From contig JADJWV010000002.1 of NCBI GenBank assembly GCA_016716185.1, positions 1,154,501-1,218,500 on the forward strand: 64,000 nt of DNA. Reading direction: 5' to 3'. The notes under the pieces are model-generated. The model saw nothing but the letters and a program-made list of their open reading frames with translations, did no database searches and was not told the DNA's origin. Shown one piece after another: positions 9,859 through 18,006 of this stretch; within the stretch, counting starts at the first letter, position 1; each line of letters begins with the position of its first letter. A program made the position numbers and the translations under genes. Source of the DNA: Saprospiraceae bacterium. Lineage in GTDB: Bacteria; Bacteroidota; Bacteroidia; Chitinophagales; Saprospiraceae.

Positions 9859-9920
9859 CGAAACGTCGAAACGTCGAAACGTCGAAATCCCGAAACTCCT
9901 ATGCGTCCATCGATCATCAA

Positions 9921-11279
9921 TCAACTCCCACATTCTTTCGCAATACAGCGAATTACATTTTCAGTAGCCTGCCCATAGGTTTCACCACATTCTGCCATCT
10001 TAGCCTGGATGGCTTTGTTGTATTTTGAATTTGGGTCTTTTAATATTTCAGTTATGAGCTGATTTAATTCATTTTCATTACAGGCAACTTCGATGCCGTG
10101 GTTTTGGACAAGCTTCTTGATATGTATGTATTCCAATAAGCGTTTGGCAGATTTCCAGGCTGGTGGATGATGCTTTCCATCAAACATGGGAGCTATGTTT
10201 GACTTGCCTGCCATAAGCGCATCTATCGACAAGGTCGAACAGGAATTGATGCATACCAGGCATCCGCTTATTACCGCTGCAAGTTTTTGCATATCAGCAG
10301 TTTGCATACTCCATGGCATTTTGCTGTCGACCATTAATGGATAAAAAATGCGAATGCGTTTGCTTTCCAGTTTTTGCAAACGAGGCAGCCAACTCGGATC
10401 GGCCATTCCACCCTGCATGTTTTGAGGATGAGGCCTTACTAACATCTGTAAGTCAGGTCCGAAGTATTGATCTTCAATCAGCGCGGATAGCATTTCCACA
10501 ATTTCGATTTCGTAAGGCACAAATCGCGGGCTGCTCATTCCAAATAGCAGGTATGGTTTTTCCGGATTGATTCCGGTTTCGCGGATGAGGCGCCAACGAT
10601 CGGGGTCAGATTGAATCTGATGGTGCAAATCAAAATGAGGTACACCGCATTCGTAAATTTGTTGGGGTTCGAGTGGATAATATTGAAGCAGTTCCTCCTT
10701 CATAAGGGGTCCCCAGGCCATAAAGAAATCTGCTCTTGCGTAAAACCGACCTTTACTGGTAATGTTGTCCCAACTGAGCAAGTGAATGGCTGTACGTATC
10801 CCTAAATTTTTTGCATTCTGCAGGAAGACACCTTCGTGGATGTTGGCCGGATAGGTTGAAATCACAAGGTCCGGGGCGATTTGCCGGATTGAATTTATGG
10901 CAGATCTATCCCTCAACAAGAATTGTTCTAATTTTTGATATAAATTCCGGAGCATCGAAAATTTCTTGAACAATCCATGGATCAACATGAGTACACGTGG
11001 AATATATTTCAGCAGGAAATACCGGGATTTCATGCGATACACTTCGTAATGATGTTTTTCCAGTAATGCCGGATTGGAGCGGACATCTTCCAGAAAATAG
11101 GTCCGGTATAAACTGTAATTTGTTTTCCAGAGAAAACGACGCGACTGAAAACGCAATAGCGAAATATGCTGCTCCATGCAATAGCTCTTCATAACCGGAT
11201 CTTTTTCATCCGGAGAAATCAGATAAACAGCATGTCCCCTTTCTGCCAGGCGGCCTAACAGATTGGTCTGCATCAGCAT
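9921..11279 (-). CDS. GT-B-fold glycosyltransferase-like protein, true start uncertain
   Basis: Conserved protein of at least 452 residues with a GT-B layout. RPHPQ near residue 286 and the NSCSTLSIDALMAGK block near 350 match the C-terminal donor-binding half of UDP-sugar epimerase/CDP-glycerol transferase relatives. The first Met is internal to a Rossmann-like opening: the 26 codons upstream (to a stop at 11360-11358) continue in frame and read KKIVYLVSHGFAAR, a typical first beta strand, yet contain no ATG, GTG or TTG. So the gene either starts at a rare codon (CTG near 11339 or ATT at 11357) or has lost its start. It lies at the border of the polysaccharide cluster, convergent with the amidotransferase gene. 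Specific substrate not recognised. Confidence 0.7.
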   Translation of the reverse strand: MLMQTNLLGRLAERGHAVYLISPDEKDPVMKSYCMEQHISLLRFQSRRFLWKTNYSLYRTYFLEDVRSNPALLEKHHYEVYRMKSRYFLLKYIPRVLMLIHGLFKKFSMLRNLYQKLEQFLLRDRSAINSIRQIAPDLVISTYPANIHEGVFLQNAKNLGIRTAIHLLSWDNITSKGRFYARADFFMAWGPLMKEELLQYYPLEPQQIYECGVPHFDLHHQIQSDPDRWRLIRETGINPEKPYLLFGMSSPRFVPYEIEIVEMLSALIEDQYFGPDLQMLVRPHPQNMQGGMADPSWLPRLQKLESKRIRIFYPLMVDSKMPWSMQTADMQKLAAVISGCLVCINSCSTLSIDALMAGKSNIAPMFDGKHHPPAWKSAKRLLEYIHIKKLVQNHGIEVACNENELNQLITEILKDPNSKYNKAIQAKMAECGETYGQATENVIRCIAKECGS

Positions 11280-11518
11280 GCGGGCCGCAAAACCATGGGA
11301 TACCAGATAAACTATTTTTTTATGCGCAGGAATAAGCAGATCGTTTGTGCTGCGAATTTACATTACCTCGGTCTGACTATTCGATTTAATTGGAATTGAA
11401 AAATCGTATCCGATTTTAAGAAAATTTTAAAAACCGTTCAAGGATTGATTTTCAGGAAGTAGTGTTTTCACTGTCCGGGAAATTTAGACCCGGCTTACCC
11501 GTATTCGCATCATCCTTT

Positions 11519-11526
11519 TATTTTTG
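11519..11526 (+). promoter_or_regulatory. Bacteroidota-type -7 box upstream of gldA
   Basis: TATTTTTG matches the TAnnTTTG consensus and lies 18 nt before the ATG at 11545. It overlaps a possible TTG start at 11524, which argues that translation starts at 11545 instead. No clear -33 TTTG partner is visible. Confidence 0.5.
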
Positions 11527-11544
11527 CAAACTAATAATGACCAT

Positions 11545-12468
11545 ATGGATGTCCGGATTGAGAACTTAAGTAAACATTACGGCCTGCAAAAAGCGGTAGA
11601 TCATATTTCCTTTGCCATCAGGTCAGGAGAGATCGTTGGCTTCCTGGGACCCAACGGGGCTGGTAAAACTACCACTATGAAAATGCTGACCCAGTATTTA
11701 CAAGCCGATTCAGGCCAAATCTGGTATGGCAACCGCAGCTCTTTGGATGCCGATATCAGGCGCCAGATTGGCTACTTACCGGAGCACAATCCACTTTACG
11801 AGGACATGCCGGTCATTGATTACCTTGGATTTATGGCCGCTTTGCAAGGGATGGCCGAATCTGATATACCGCAGCGGGTCCGCGAAATGGTGAGGATCTG
11901 TGGTCTCGATATTGAAAAACACAAAAAGATCGGCGAATTGTCGAAAGGTTTCAGACAACGGGTCGGTTTGGCTCAAGCCATCATACATAATCCCAAAATT
12001 TTAATTCTGGATGAACCCACTACCGGACTCGATCCCAACCAGATCGTCGAGATCAGAGAATTGATCCGCAAACTCGGTCGAGAAAAAACCGTTATACTGA
12101 GTACGCACATTCTACCTGAAGTCGAGGCAACCTGCGATCGGATTTTGATCATCAACAAAGGCAAGATCGTCGCCGATGGGAGTGTGGAAGAACTGCGCGC
12201 CCGATCCGAAGGAAAACAATTGCTGCAAATCCGGGTGAGTGGAGCTTCCAGTGAACACATGTTTTCGATTTTTTCTGAGCTGCCTTCAGTTGAGCTGGTC
12301 AAATGGTTGGATCCCGTCAAAGGCATGCTTGAAATCCAAAGCAAACACGGCAAAACTTCCAATGCAGCTGTGTTTCATGCTTGTGTCGCCAATCATCTGG
12401 AATTGCTTGAGTTGATTCCGTTTGAGACGAAACTCGAAGATATTTTCAGAGACCTGACTTTAAACTAA
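11545..12468 (+). CDS. gldA: Gliding motility ABC transporter ATP-binding protein GldA
   Basis: A 307-residue ABC ATPase. GPNGAGKTT near residue 35 is the Walker A, LSKGFRQR near 131 the signature, ILILDEPT near 152 the Walker B and STHIL near 187 the H-loop. A C-terminal domain of about 90 residues follows, as in GldA. ATG 11545 is preferred over an upstream in-frame TTG at 11524 because a -7 box overlaps the TTG. It is followed by a permease (24 bp) and a GldG-like protein (6 bp), forming a complete gldA-gldF-gldG operon. In Flavobacterium these proteins are needed for gliding; here, with many T9SS cargoes in the window, gliding or surface export is a fair inference. Confidence 0.88.
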   Translation: MDVRIENLSKHYGLQKAVDHISFAIRSGEIVGFLGPNGAGKTTTMKMLTQYLQADSGQIWYGNRSSLDADIRRQIGYLPEHNPLYEDMPVIDYLGFMAALQGMAESDIPQRVREMVRICGLDIEKHKKIGELSKGFRQRVGLAQAIIHNPKILILDEPTTGLDPNQIVEIRELIRKLGREKTVILSTHILPEVEATCDRILIINKGKIVADGSVEELRARSEGKQLLQIRVSGASSEHMFSIFSELPSVELVKWLDPVKGMLEIQSKHGKTSNAAVFHACVANHLELLELIPFETKLEDIFRDLTLN

Positions 12469-12492
12469 TACTGATCTTAATAAATATTAATT

Positions 12493-13215
12493 ATGAGTTC
12501 TCCGGTTTGGATCATTACAAAAAAAGAGTTGAATGCATTTTTCGACTCCCTCGCAGCCTATATATTAATTATAGCATTTCTCGGGTTTAGCGGATTTTTC
12601 ACCTGGATTTCCGGCTCCGATATTTTTCTGAGAAAAGAGGCAGACCTGGCAGTGTTTTTCAGCGTTTCAAAATGGACATTGTTCTTTTTTATTCCTGCGA
12701 TAACCATGCGCATGATGGCTGAGGAAAATAAAACAGGAACCATAGAATTATTGCTCACTCGTGCGATCACTGCCAGACAAATTGTATTGGGAAAATTCCT
12801 CGCCTGCGTGTTGCTGATCGCCATTACTTTAGCATTTACACTTAGTTATTACATTACGGTAAGCAGCATCGGAAACATAGACCACGGTGCAACGTTATGC
12901 GGTTATCTCGGACTCTTGCTTTTAAGTGCGGGTTATATTTCCATCGGGCTGTTTGCCAGCAGCATCACCAACAATCAGATCATTGCATTTCTGCTTGCTT
13001 TGCTCATCGGTGTCTTTTTTCATTTTATTTTTGATATGATGTCTTATGGGTCTTCGGGTTTTATAGGGCAATTGCTCAGCAGTCTAAGCGCATCGCGGCA
13101 TTTTGACTCCATGTCCCGGGGAGTGGTTGATACCAAAGACCTTTTGTTTTTTGGTAGTTTATGCCTGGCCGCATTGTATCTGGCAGAATTATTTGTTACC
13201 AAACGCACAAAATAA
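12493..13215 (+). CDS. gldF: Gliding-associated ABC permease GldF
   Basis: A 240-residue ABC-2 type permease with six hydrophobic segments. Visible ones fall near residues 15-35, 55-75, 95-120, 130-155, 160-185 and 215-235. The EENKTGTIELLLTR stretch near residue 77 is the cytoplasmic loop shared by GldF and other ABC-2 permeases. It sits between gldA and gldG with 24 and 6 bp spacers, so the three are co-translated parts of one inner membrane complex. Confidence 0.85.
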   Translation: MSSPVWIITKKELNAFFDSLAAYILIIAFLGFSGFFTWISGSDIFLRKEADLAVFFSVSKWTLFFFIPAITMRMMAEENKTGTIELLLTRAITARQIVLGKFLACVLLIAITLAFTLSYYITVSSIGNIDHGATLCGYLGLLLLSAGYISIGLFASSITNNQIIAFLLALLIGVFFHFIFDMMSYGSSGFIGQLLSSLSASRHFDSMSRGVVDTKDLLFFGSLCLAALYLAELFVTKRTK

Positions 13216-13221
13216 GTCAAA

Positions 13222-14712
13222 ATGTTAAAATCTAAATACAATATTATCCTGATTGTTTTGTTGGCGTTCGTGGCCTTGAATTATTTTTCAAAATATCTTT
13301 TTGTCAGATTAGACCTCACCGAAAACAATGCATTCACGCTGTCTAAAGCCACCAAAGAAATTCTAAAAAGTCTCGATGAAAATATTGAGGTGATCGCATA
13401 TTTTTCTGAAGGACTGCCGGTCGATATCGCAAAATCAAGAGAGGAACTCGATAATCTCCTGAATGAATATGCGAATTTGTCTAAAGGAAAATTGACTTAC
13501 CGGTTTATCAATCCTAATGAAAGCGCAGCTACTGAAGAGGAAGCCAATAAAGAAGGCATCCGTCCCGTTATGATCAATGTCCGCGAAAAGGACCAGGCCA
13601 AACAGCAAAAAGCATATCTGGGCGCAGTGATTAAAGTTGGAGATGCTAAAGATGTCGTACCCGTCATCCAACCTGGTATCGCTATGGAATATGCATTTAC
13701 AACAGGAATAAAAAAACTCGTTGGAAAAAATAAACCTAAGGTTGGATTTGTTCAGGGCCATGGGGAAGCCACGCTGCAAGATCTTGCTCAGGCGTATCAG
13801 GAGTTGAGCATCCTTTACCAAGTGAATTCAAGTTATGTGGAATACGATACAGTTGATCTCAGCATTTATAAGACCTTGGTCATGATCAAACCAAACGACA
13901 GCATTCCGCCCGATCATTTAGCTCGCCTGGATCAATACCTGGCAAATGGTGGAAATTTAGTGCTCGCATACAATCAGGTAGAGGCCAACATCCAATATGG
14001 CATGGCAACTCCATTAAATACAGGCATAAAACAATGGCTTTCGACAAAAGGGCTGGAGGTCGAAGATGCCCTGGTCAGAGATACACGTTGCGGTCAGGTC
14101 AATGTCACGCAGCAGCAAGGATTTTTTTCATTCTCCACACCTGTACAATTTCCATACCTTCCTTTGATCCAGAAATTTTCAGGACATCCGTTGACCAAAG
14201 GACTTGAACAGGTCATGCTGGAATTTGCAAGCCCGATCAATTTTACAGGGAATCCGGATTATGAATTTACCCCGATACTCTACACTTCTGAAAAATCCTC
14301 CCGCGAAAATGTACCCTTGCAATTCAATGTGCAGCGCAATTGGACAGAAGCAGATTTTACGGAAAAAAATATTGCAGTTGGTGGAGTATTAAAAGCTAAA
14401 GCGGGAGGAAGCATCATTGTGATTACAGACGGTGACTTTGCAATCAATGGCAAAGAGCAACGCAGACAAAGTGAAGACAACATCAGTCTGCTGGTCAACA
14501 GCATCGATTATTTAAGTGACGATACTGGGCTGATTGATCTTCGCACGAAATCAGTTGAAACCAGACCTATTGAAGAATTGACAGACTCGAAAAGAAACAC
14601 GATAAAATATCTCAACTTCCTGCTTCCTATCGGATTGGTTGTTGTTTATGGAATTTTCAGGAGCAACCGAAGCAGACAAATCAGGATGCGAAGAATGGAG
14701 GAACGTTATTAA
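13222..14712 (+). CDS. gldG: Gliding-associated ABC component GldG
   Basis: A 496-residue GldG-like (ABC_transp_aux) protein. It has an N-terminal membrane anchor near residues 8-28, a large extracytoplasmic region with IEVIAYFSEGLP near 55 and GFVQGHGEATL near 175, and a C-terminal membrane helix near 462-482 followed by a basic tail. The periplasmic domain is related to IFT-like folds. The gene starts 6 bp after gldF. The 3' flank leads directly to the hicA promoter without an obvious terminator. Confidence 0.85.
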   Translation: MLKSKYNIILIVLLAFVALNYFSKYLFVRLDLTENNAFTLSKATKEILKSLDENIEVIAYFSEGLPVDIAKSREELDNLLNEYANLSKGKLTYRFINPNESAATEEEANKEGIRPVMINVREKDQAKQQKAYLGAVIKVGDAKDVVPVIQPGIAMEYAFTTGIKKLVGKNKPKVGFVQGHGEATLQDLAQAYQELSILYQVNSSYVEYDTVDLSIYKTLVMIKPNDSIPPDHLARLDQYLANGGNLVLAYNQVEANIQYGMATPLNTGIKQWLSTKGLEVEDALVRDTRCGQVNVTQQQGFFSFSTPVQFPYLPLIQKFSGHPLTKGLEQVMLEFASPINFTGNPDYEFTPILYTSEKSSRENVPLQFNVQRNWTEADFTEKNIAVGGVLKAKAGGSIIVITDGDFAINGKEQRRQSEDNISLLVNSIDYLSDDTGLIDLRTKSVETRPIEELTDSKRNTIKYLNFLLPIGLVVVYGIFRSNRSRQIRMRRMEERY

Positions 14713-14752
14713 TACGATCGAGCCAATACCTAAAACAGTTATTAAAAATTTA

Positions 14753-14783
14753 TTTGTAAAAGGTAAATAATTGTTTACCTTTG
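14753..14783 (+). promoter_or_regulatory. Full -33/-7 Bacteroidota promoter before hicA
   Basis: TTTG at 14753-14756 and TACCTTTG at 14776-14783 are separated by exactly 19 bp, matching the TTTG-N19-21-TAnnTTTG consensus known for the Bacteroidota primary sigma factor. The predicted start site (about 14789-14791) coincides with the best hicA start codon, so the transcript would be almost leaderless. Confidence 0.65.
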
Positions 14784-14788
14784 TTGGG

Positions 14789-14980
14789 TTGAAATGTTCT
14801 GAGTTATACAGGATTTTGCTTAAGGCTGGGTGGTATCCAATGAAGCAAAATGGCTCCCACATTAAACTTAAGCATACTTTGAAGACAAATGTAATTATCT
14901 TCCCAAATCATGGAAGTCAGGAAATTGGAAAAGGACTTGAATTAAAAATTCTCAAAGAAGCAGGAATTCGTAAAAAGTAA
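14789..14980 (+). CDS. hicA: HicA-type mRNA interferase toxin
   Basis: A small double-stranded-RNA-binding-like toxin of the HicA/YcfA family that cleaves mRNA. The GSHIKLKH stretch carries the catalytic His, and the SELYRILLKAGW opening and KGLELKILKEAGI ending are family hallmarks. From TTG 14789 it is 63 residues and begins M-K-C-S-E-L, matching HicA N-termini; an in-frame TTG at 14771 would add six residues but lies in the promoter. The stop is 3 bp before the hicB ATG, so toxin and antitoxin are translated as a pair. Confidence 0.85.
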   Translation: MKCSELYRILLKAGWYPMKQNGSHIKLKHTLKTNVIIFPNHGSQEIGKGLELKILKEAGIRKK

Positions 14981-14983
14981 TTC

Positions 14984-15376
14984 ATGAAAAGACTTAAGAA
15001 AGTAGAATTCATTGTGGAGAAAACCAAATCCGGGTTTTCAGCTTACGCTGAAGATTTTCCCATCTATACTACGGGAAAAAACTTGGCGGAATTAATTGGA
15101 AATGCAAATGAAGCTACTCAATTATATTTTGACGATGGAAAAAAAACGCCTTCAAATTTCAAAATACAATATCATATAGATTTTAAACAGTTCTTTCAAT
15201 ATTACCGTGTATTAAATGCAAAAGTTATAGCAGAGAAAATAGGAATGAATCCAACTTTACTTTCACAGTACGTGCAAGGAAAAAAGAAACCATCACAAGT
15301 TCAAACTAAAAGAATAATTAATGCTATCCATGAAATTGGCATAGAACTATCTGCTATTAATTTGGTGCATGCTTAA
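14984..15376 (+). CDS. hicB: HicB-type antitoxin with C-terminal HTH
   Basis: A 130-residue antitoxin partner of the preceding toxin. Residues 5-60 form the partial RNase H-like HicB fold (FSAYAEDFPIYTTGKNLAE resembles the usual pattern of this domain). Residues 73-125 are a helix-turn-helix of the XRE type (AEKIGMNPTLLSQYVQGKKKPS), suited to binding the module's own promoter. HicB normally neutralises HicA by direct contact and represses the operon. Confidence 0.85.
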   Translation: MKRLKKVEFIVEKTKSGFSAYAEDFPIYTTGKNLAELIGNANEATQLYFDDGKKTPSNFKIQYHIDFKQFFQYYRVLNAKVIAEKIGMNPTLLSQYVQGKKKPSQVQTKRIINAIHEIGIELSAINLVHA

Positions 15377-15534
15377 TTAAATGGAAGTACTGGCTTTAAT
15401 ACAGCATGTTCACCAAGCACTTCTTTAGTTTGGAGTGTTTTTATTTGGCTGGTTTGGAAAATAAATTTTAAAGTTCTATTTTTGGCTTAAACTAAAGCGG
15501 ACATCATACATGCCGGATCGATAAACGAAAAAAA

Positions 15535-17163
15535 ATGACAAATAAGGACATTGCCGGTTTATTTCACGAATTGGCAAACCTCATGGAACTCCACGATGAG
15601 AATCCTTTCAAAACCAGAACTTATGAAAATGCCTATCTGGCCTTACGCAAAATGGATGTTCCACTGCTTGAAATGGATCCATCTGAGTGGGCGCAAATCA
15701 AAGGAATAGGAACTGCTATCCGGGAAAAACTTGAAGAGCTGAAATCCAAAAATACTTTTCAGGCTATTGAAGAATTCAGACAAAAAACACCCGAAGGAGT
15801 CAGACAGATGTTGCGCATCAAAGGACTCGGTCCCAAAAAAGTAAAAAGCATCTGGAAAGAACTGAATATTGAATCTATAGGAGAATTAGCTTACGCCTGC
15901 GAAGAAAACCGATTGATCGAATTAAAAGGATTTGGAAAAAAAATCCAGGAAGATGTACTGAACAACATCGCATTTTTCGATAGTCAGGCCAGTTTTTATT
16001 TGTATCCAAAATTGGAAACTGAAGCGGCTGATTTGATTTGCGAATTGGAAAAATTAAACCCGGGAATAAAGATCGAAGTTTGTGGTGGATTGAGAAGAGC
16101 ACTTCCTGTGCTCGATAAAATTGAACTTTTACTTCAAGGCGAGATCGGACAAATACCGGATCGGTTGAAACATCAGGAAAAAGAAAAGTATTTCTGGAAA
16201 GAACACATCCCTGTTGAAATTTATGAGTGTACACGGAGTGAATATTATTATCAGCTCGCTTTACATACAGGAGGGAGTGAATCTTTTATTTCGGACATAA
16301 TCAGTAAGTTGGAAAACAAAGATGCAGACTCTGAATCGGACTTATTTCATCGGAACAAAATCGCATACGTTCCTCCTGAATGCAGAGATCTGGATGTATT
16401 TGCGCAATTGAATGATTCAGAACTCATCGGAGATCAAGATATTAAAGGGGTGATTCATACACATACGACTTATAGCGATGGAATCTACAGCATTGCACAA
16501 ATGGCAGATGAATGCATCCGGCTGGGATATGAGTACCTGGTCATATCAGATCACTCGCGCGCTGCTTTCTATGCTAACGGACTCAGTATTGAACGGGTAG
16601 AACAACAATGGCGGGAAATCGATGATTTGAATTCCAGGATGAAATCGGAATTCCGGATTTATAAATCAATTGAATCCGATATACTCAATGATGGGTCACT
16701 GGACTATCCCGATGATATTCTTGCGAAATTTGATTTGGTCATTGCATCCGTACATAGTCAATTGAAAATGGACGAAACCAAGGCAATGAGCAGATTAATC
16801 AAAGCCATTGAAAATCCATATACCCGTATATTGGGTCACATGACGGGGCGATTGTTGTTGTCGCGGCCGGGATACCCCGTCGATCATAAAAAAATAATTG
16901 AAGCCTGTGCAGCCAACCGGGTTTGTATAGAGCTCAATGCAAATCCGATGCGACTCGATCTCGACTGGAAATGGATACCTTATGCTATGGAAAAGGAGGT
17001 GCAAATTTCGATTAATCCCGATGCGCATAACCTGAAGGGGATTGGTGATATAAAATACGGCGTGCTTGCAGCGAGAAAAGGAGGTCTATTGAAAAATAAA
17101 TGTCTGAATTCCAGGTCTGTCGCAGAATTTAGTTTGTGGATAAATGAAAAAAACAACTTTTAA
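15535..17163 (+). CDS. polX: PolX-family protein with intact PHP domain and degenerate polymerase site
   Basis: A 542-residue protein with the PolX layout. Residues 1-150 are the 8-kDa-like and fingers part with three helix-hairpin-helix loops (KGIGTA 56, KGLGPK 96, KGFGKK 131), then a palm-like region to about 290, and a PHP domain from about 305. PHP metal ligands look complete: HTH at 308-310, D315, SDH near 337, SVHS near 400, GHMTGR near 425 and NPDAH near 500. The palm motif that normally reads G-S-x-R-R...D-x-D is GGLRRALPVLDKIELLL (184-200), with Lys195 and Glu197 where the catalytic aspartates belong, and the third Asp is replaced by Glu228 in IPVEIY. Nuclease or phosphoesterase activity is plausible; DNA synthesis is doubtful. 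Confidence 0.85.
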   Translation: MTNKDIAGLFHELANLMELHDENPFKTRTYENAYLALRKMDVPLLEMDPSEWAQIKGIGTAIREKLEELKSKNTFQAIEEFRQKTPEGVRQMLRIKGLGPKKVKSIWKELNIESIGELAYACEENRLIELKGFGKKIQEDVLNNIAFFDSQASFYLYPKLETEAADLICELEKLNPGIKIEVCGGLRRALPVLDKIELLLQGEIGQIPDRLKHQEKEKYFWKEHIPVEIYECTRSEYYYQLALHTGGSESFISDIISKLENKDADSESDLFHRNKIAYVPPECRDLDVFAQLNDSELIGDQDIKGVIHTHTTYSDGIYSIAQMADECIRLGYEYLVISDHSRAAFYANGLSIERVEQQWREIDDLNSRMKSEFRIYKSIESDILNDGSLDYPDDILAKFDLVIASVHSQLKMDETKAMSRLIKAIENPYTRILGHMTGRLLLSRPGYPVDHKKIIEACAANRVCIELNANPMRLDLDWKWIPYAMEKEVQISINPDAHNLKGIGDIKYGVLAARKGGLLKNKCLNSRSVAEFSLWINEKNNF

Positions 17164-17266
17164 TAATCGTTAACATTATGTTTGAAATAGAATAAATGGG
17201 TCTGGTTGGATAAGAGCTAATTTTACAACCTAATTAGTTGACAAAAATTAAAATCATTTATCCATC

Positions 17267-17809
17267 ATGAAAAAAGTACAATTATTTTCATTTGTTTTAT
17301 TTGCCGCTTTGATGGCAATCAGTGCATGCAAATCTGATAAGACAGAAGCGGGTGCAGGAGATGCTGCACTTACTGCAGATGCAACTGCAACCAACGTAGC
17401 TGACCCAGGTGCAGCCGGTTCTGTTCCTCCGGAAGCTGCTCCAACAGGACCTACAACTACTATGGAATTCGCTGAAATGGTTCACGATTGGGGTGAATTG
17501 AAAGAAGGAGAACACATGAAGTATTCATTTAAATTTAAAAATACAGGTTCAGAACCATTGATCATATCCGATGCAAAAGGAAGTTGTGGTTGTACTGTTC
17601 CCGATTGGCCAAGAGAGCCTATCGCTCCCGGTGCAAGCGGAGAGATCAAAGTTGAATTTGACTCTAAAGGAAAAGGCAGCGATGACGGACAGAAACAAAC
17701 TAAAAAAGTTACAGTGACTGCAAATACCAATCCTCCTCAGACTTACCTGACGATTACAGGTGTGGTGAGAAAAGATCCTAATGCAAAACCTGCGACTTCT
17801 ACAAACTAA
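17267..17809 (+). CDS. DUF1573 lipoprotein
   Basis: A 180-residue secreted lipoprotein. A hydrophobic signal ends in the lipobox AISAC with Cys21 as the lipidation site, followed by an Ala/Gly/Pro/Thr-rich linker to about residue 65. The DUF1573 beta-sandwich (about 68-170) is shown by HDWGELKEG, FKFKNTGSEPL and the GSCGCTVPDWP motif. These proteins are common in Bacteroidota envelopes; their function is not established. The gene stands alone between polX and a Rho-independent terminator. Confidence 0.85.
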   Translation: MKKVQLFSFVLFAALMAISACKSDKTEAGAGDAALTADATATNVADPGAAGSVPPEAAPTGPTTTMEFAEMVHDWGELKEGEHMKYSFKFKNTGSEPLIISDAKGSCGCTVPDWPREPIAPGASGEIKVEFDSKGKGSDDGQKQTKKVTVTANTNPPQTYLTITGVVRKDPNAKPATSTN

Positions 17810-17838
17810 TACAAATATTATTGAGTTAAGACATAAAG

Positions 17839-17868
17839 CCCGTGCTGAATTTCAGTACGGGTTTTTTG
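17839..17868 (+). terminator. Intrinsic terminator after the DUF1573 gene
   Basis: A 10 bp stem CCCGTGCTGA / TCAGTACGGG (one G-T wobble) with a 3 nt ATT loop, followed by TTTTTTG. It lies 30 bp after the stop codon at 17809. Confidence 0.88.
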
Positions 17869-18006
17869 TTTTAGCGAATTGCATAGAGTTAAATCATTTG
17901 CATTTTAATACCCGATTCAAAAGACTACCTTTGAGCTTGAAGAATTTGTGATTAAAAATGAATTCGTTACTACAATGAAGTTTTTTGGCAAATTGCAACC
18001 AACATC

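Larger units (their letters stand above)
9225..9900. repeat. Degenerate octamer array between convergent genes
   Basis: The 700 bp between two convergent stop codons hold no credible gene. Most is a tandem array of period 8 built from variants such as AAAACGTC, AAAAAGTC, GAAACGTC, GAAACTTC and GAAATCCC. It is interrupted by two copies of a roughly 130 bp element (9284-9414 and 9487-9616) and one 58 bp palindrome-ended element (9801-9858). Period 8 is not a multiple of 3, so open frames here encode an 8-residue repeat and are not considered real. Confidence 0.9.

Noticed and set aside
11524..11544. TTG start for gldA giving seven extra residues
   Set aside because: The TTG lies inside a TATTTTTG -7 box, so it would precede the transcription start; ATG 11545 fits GldA N-termini.
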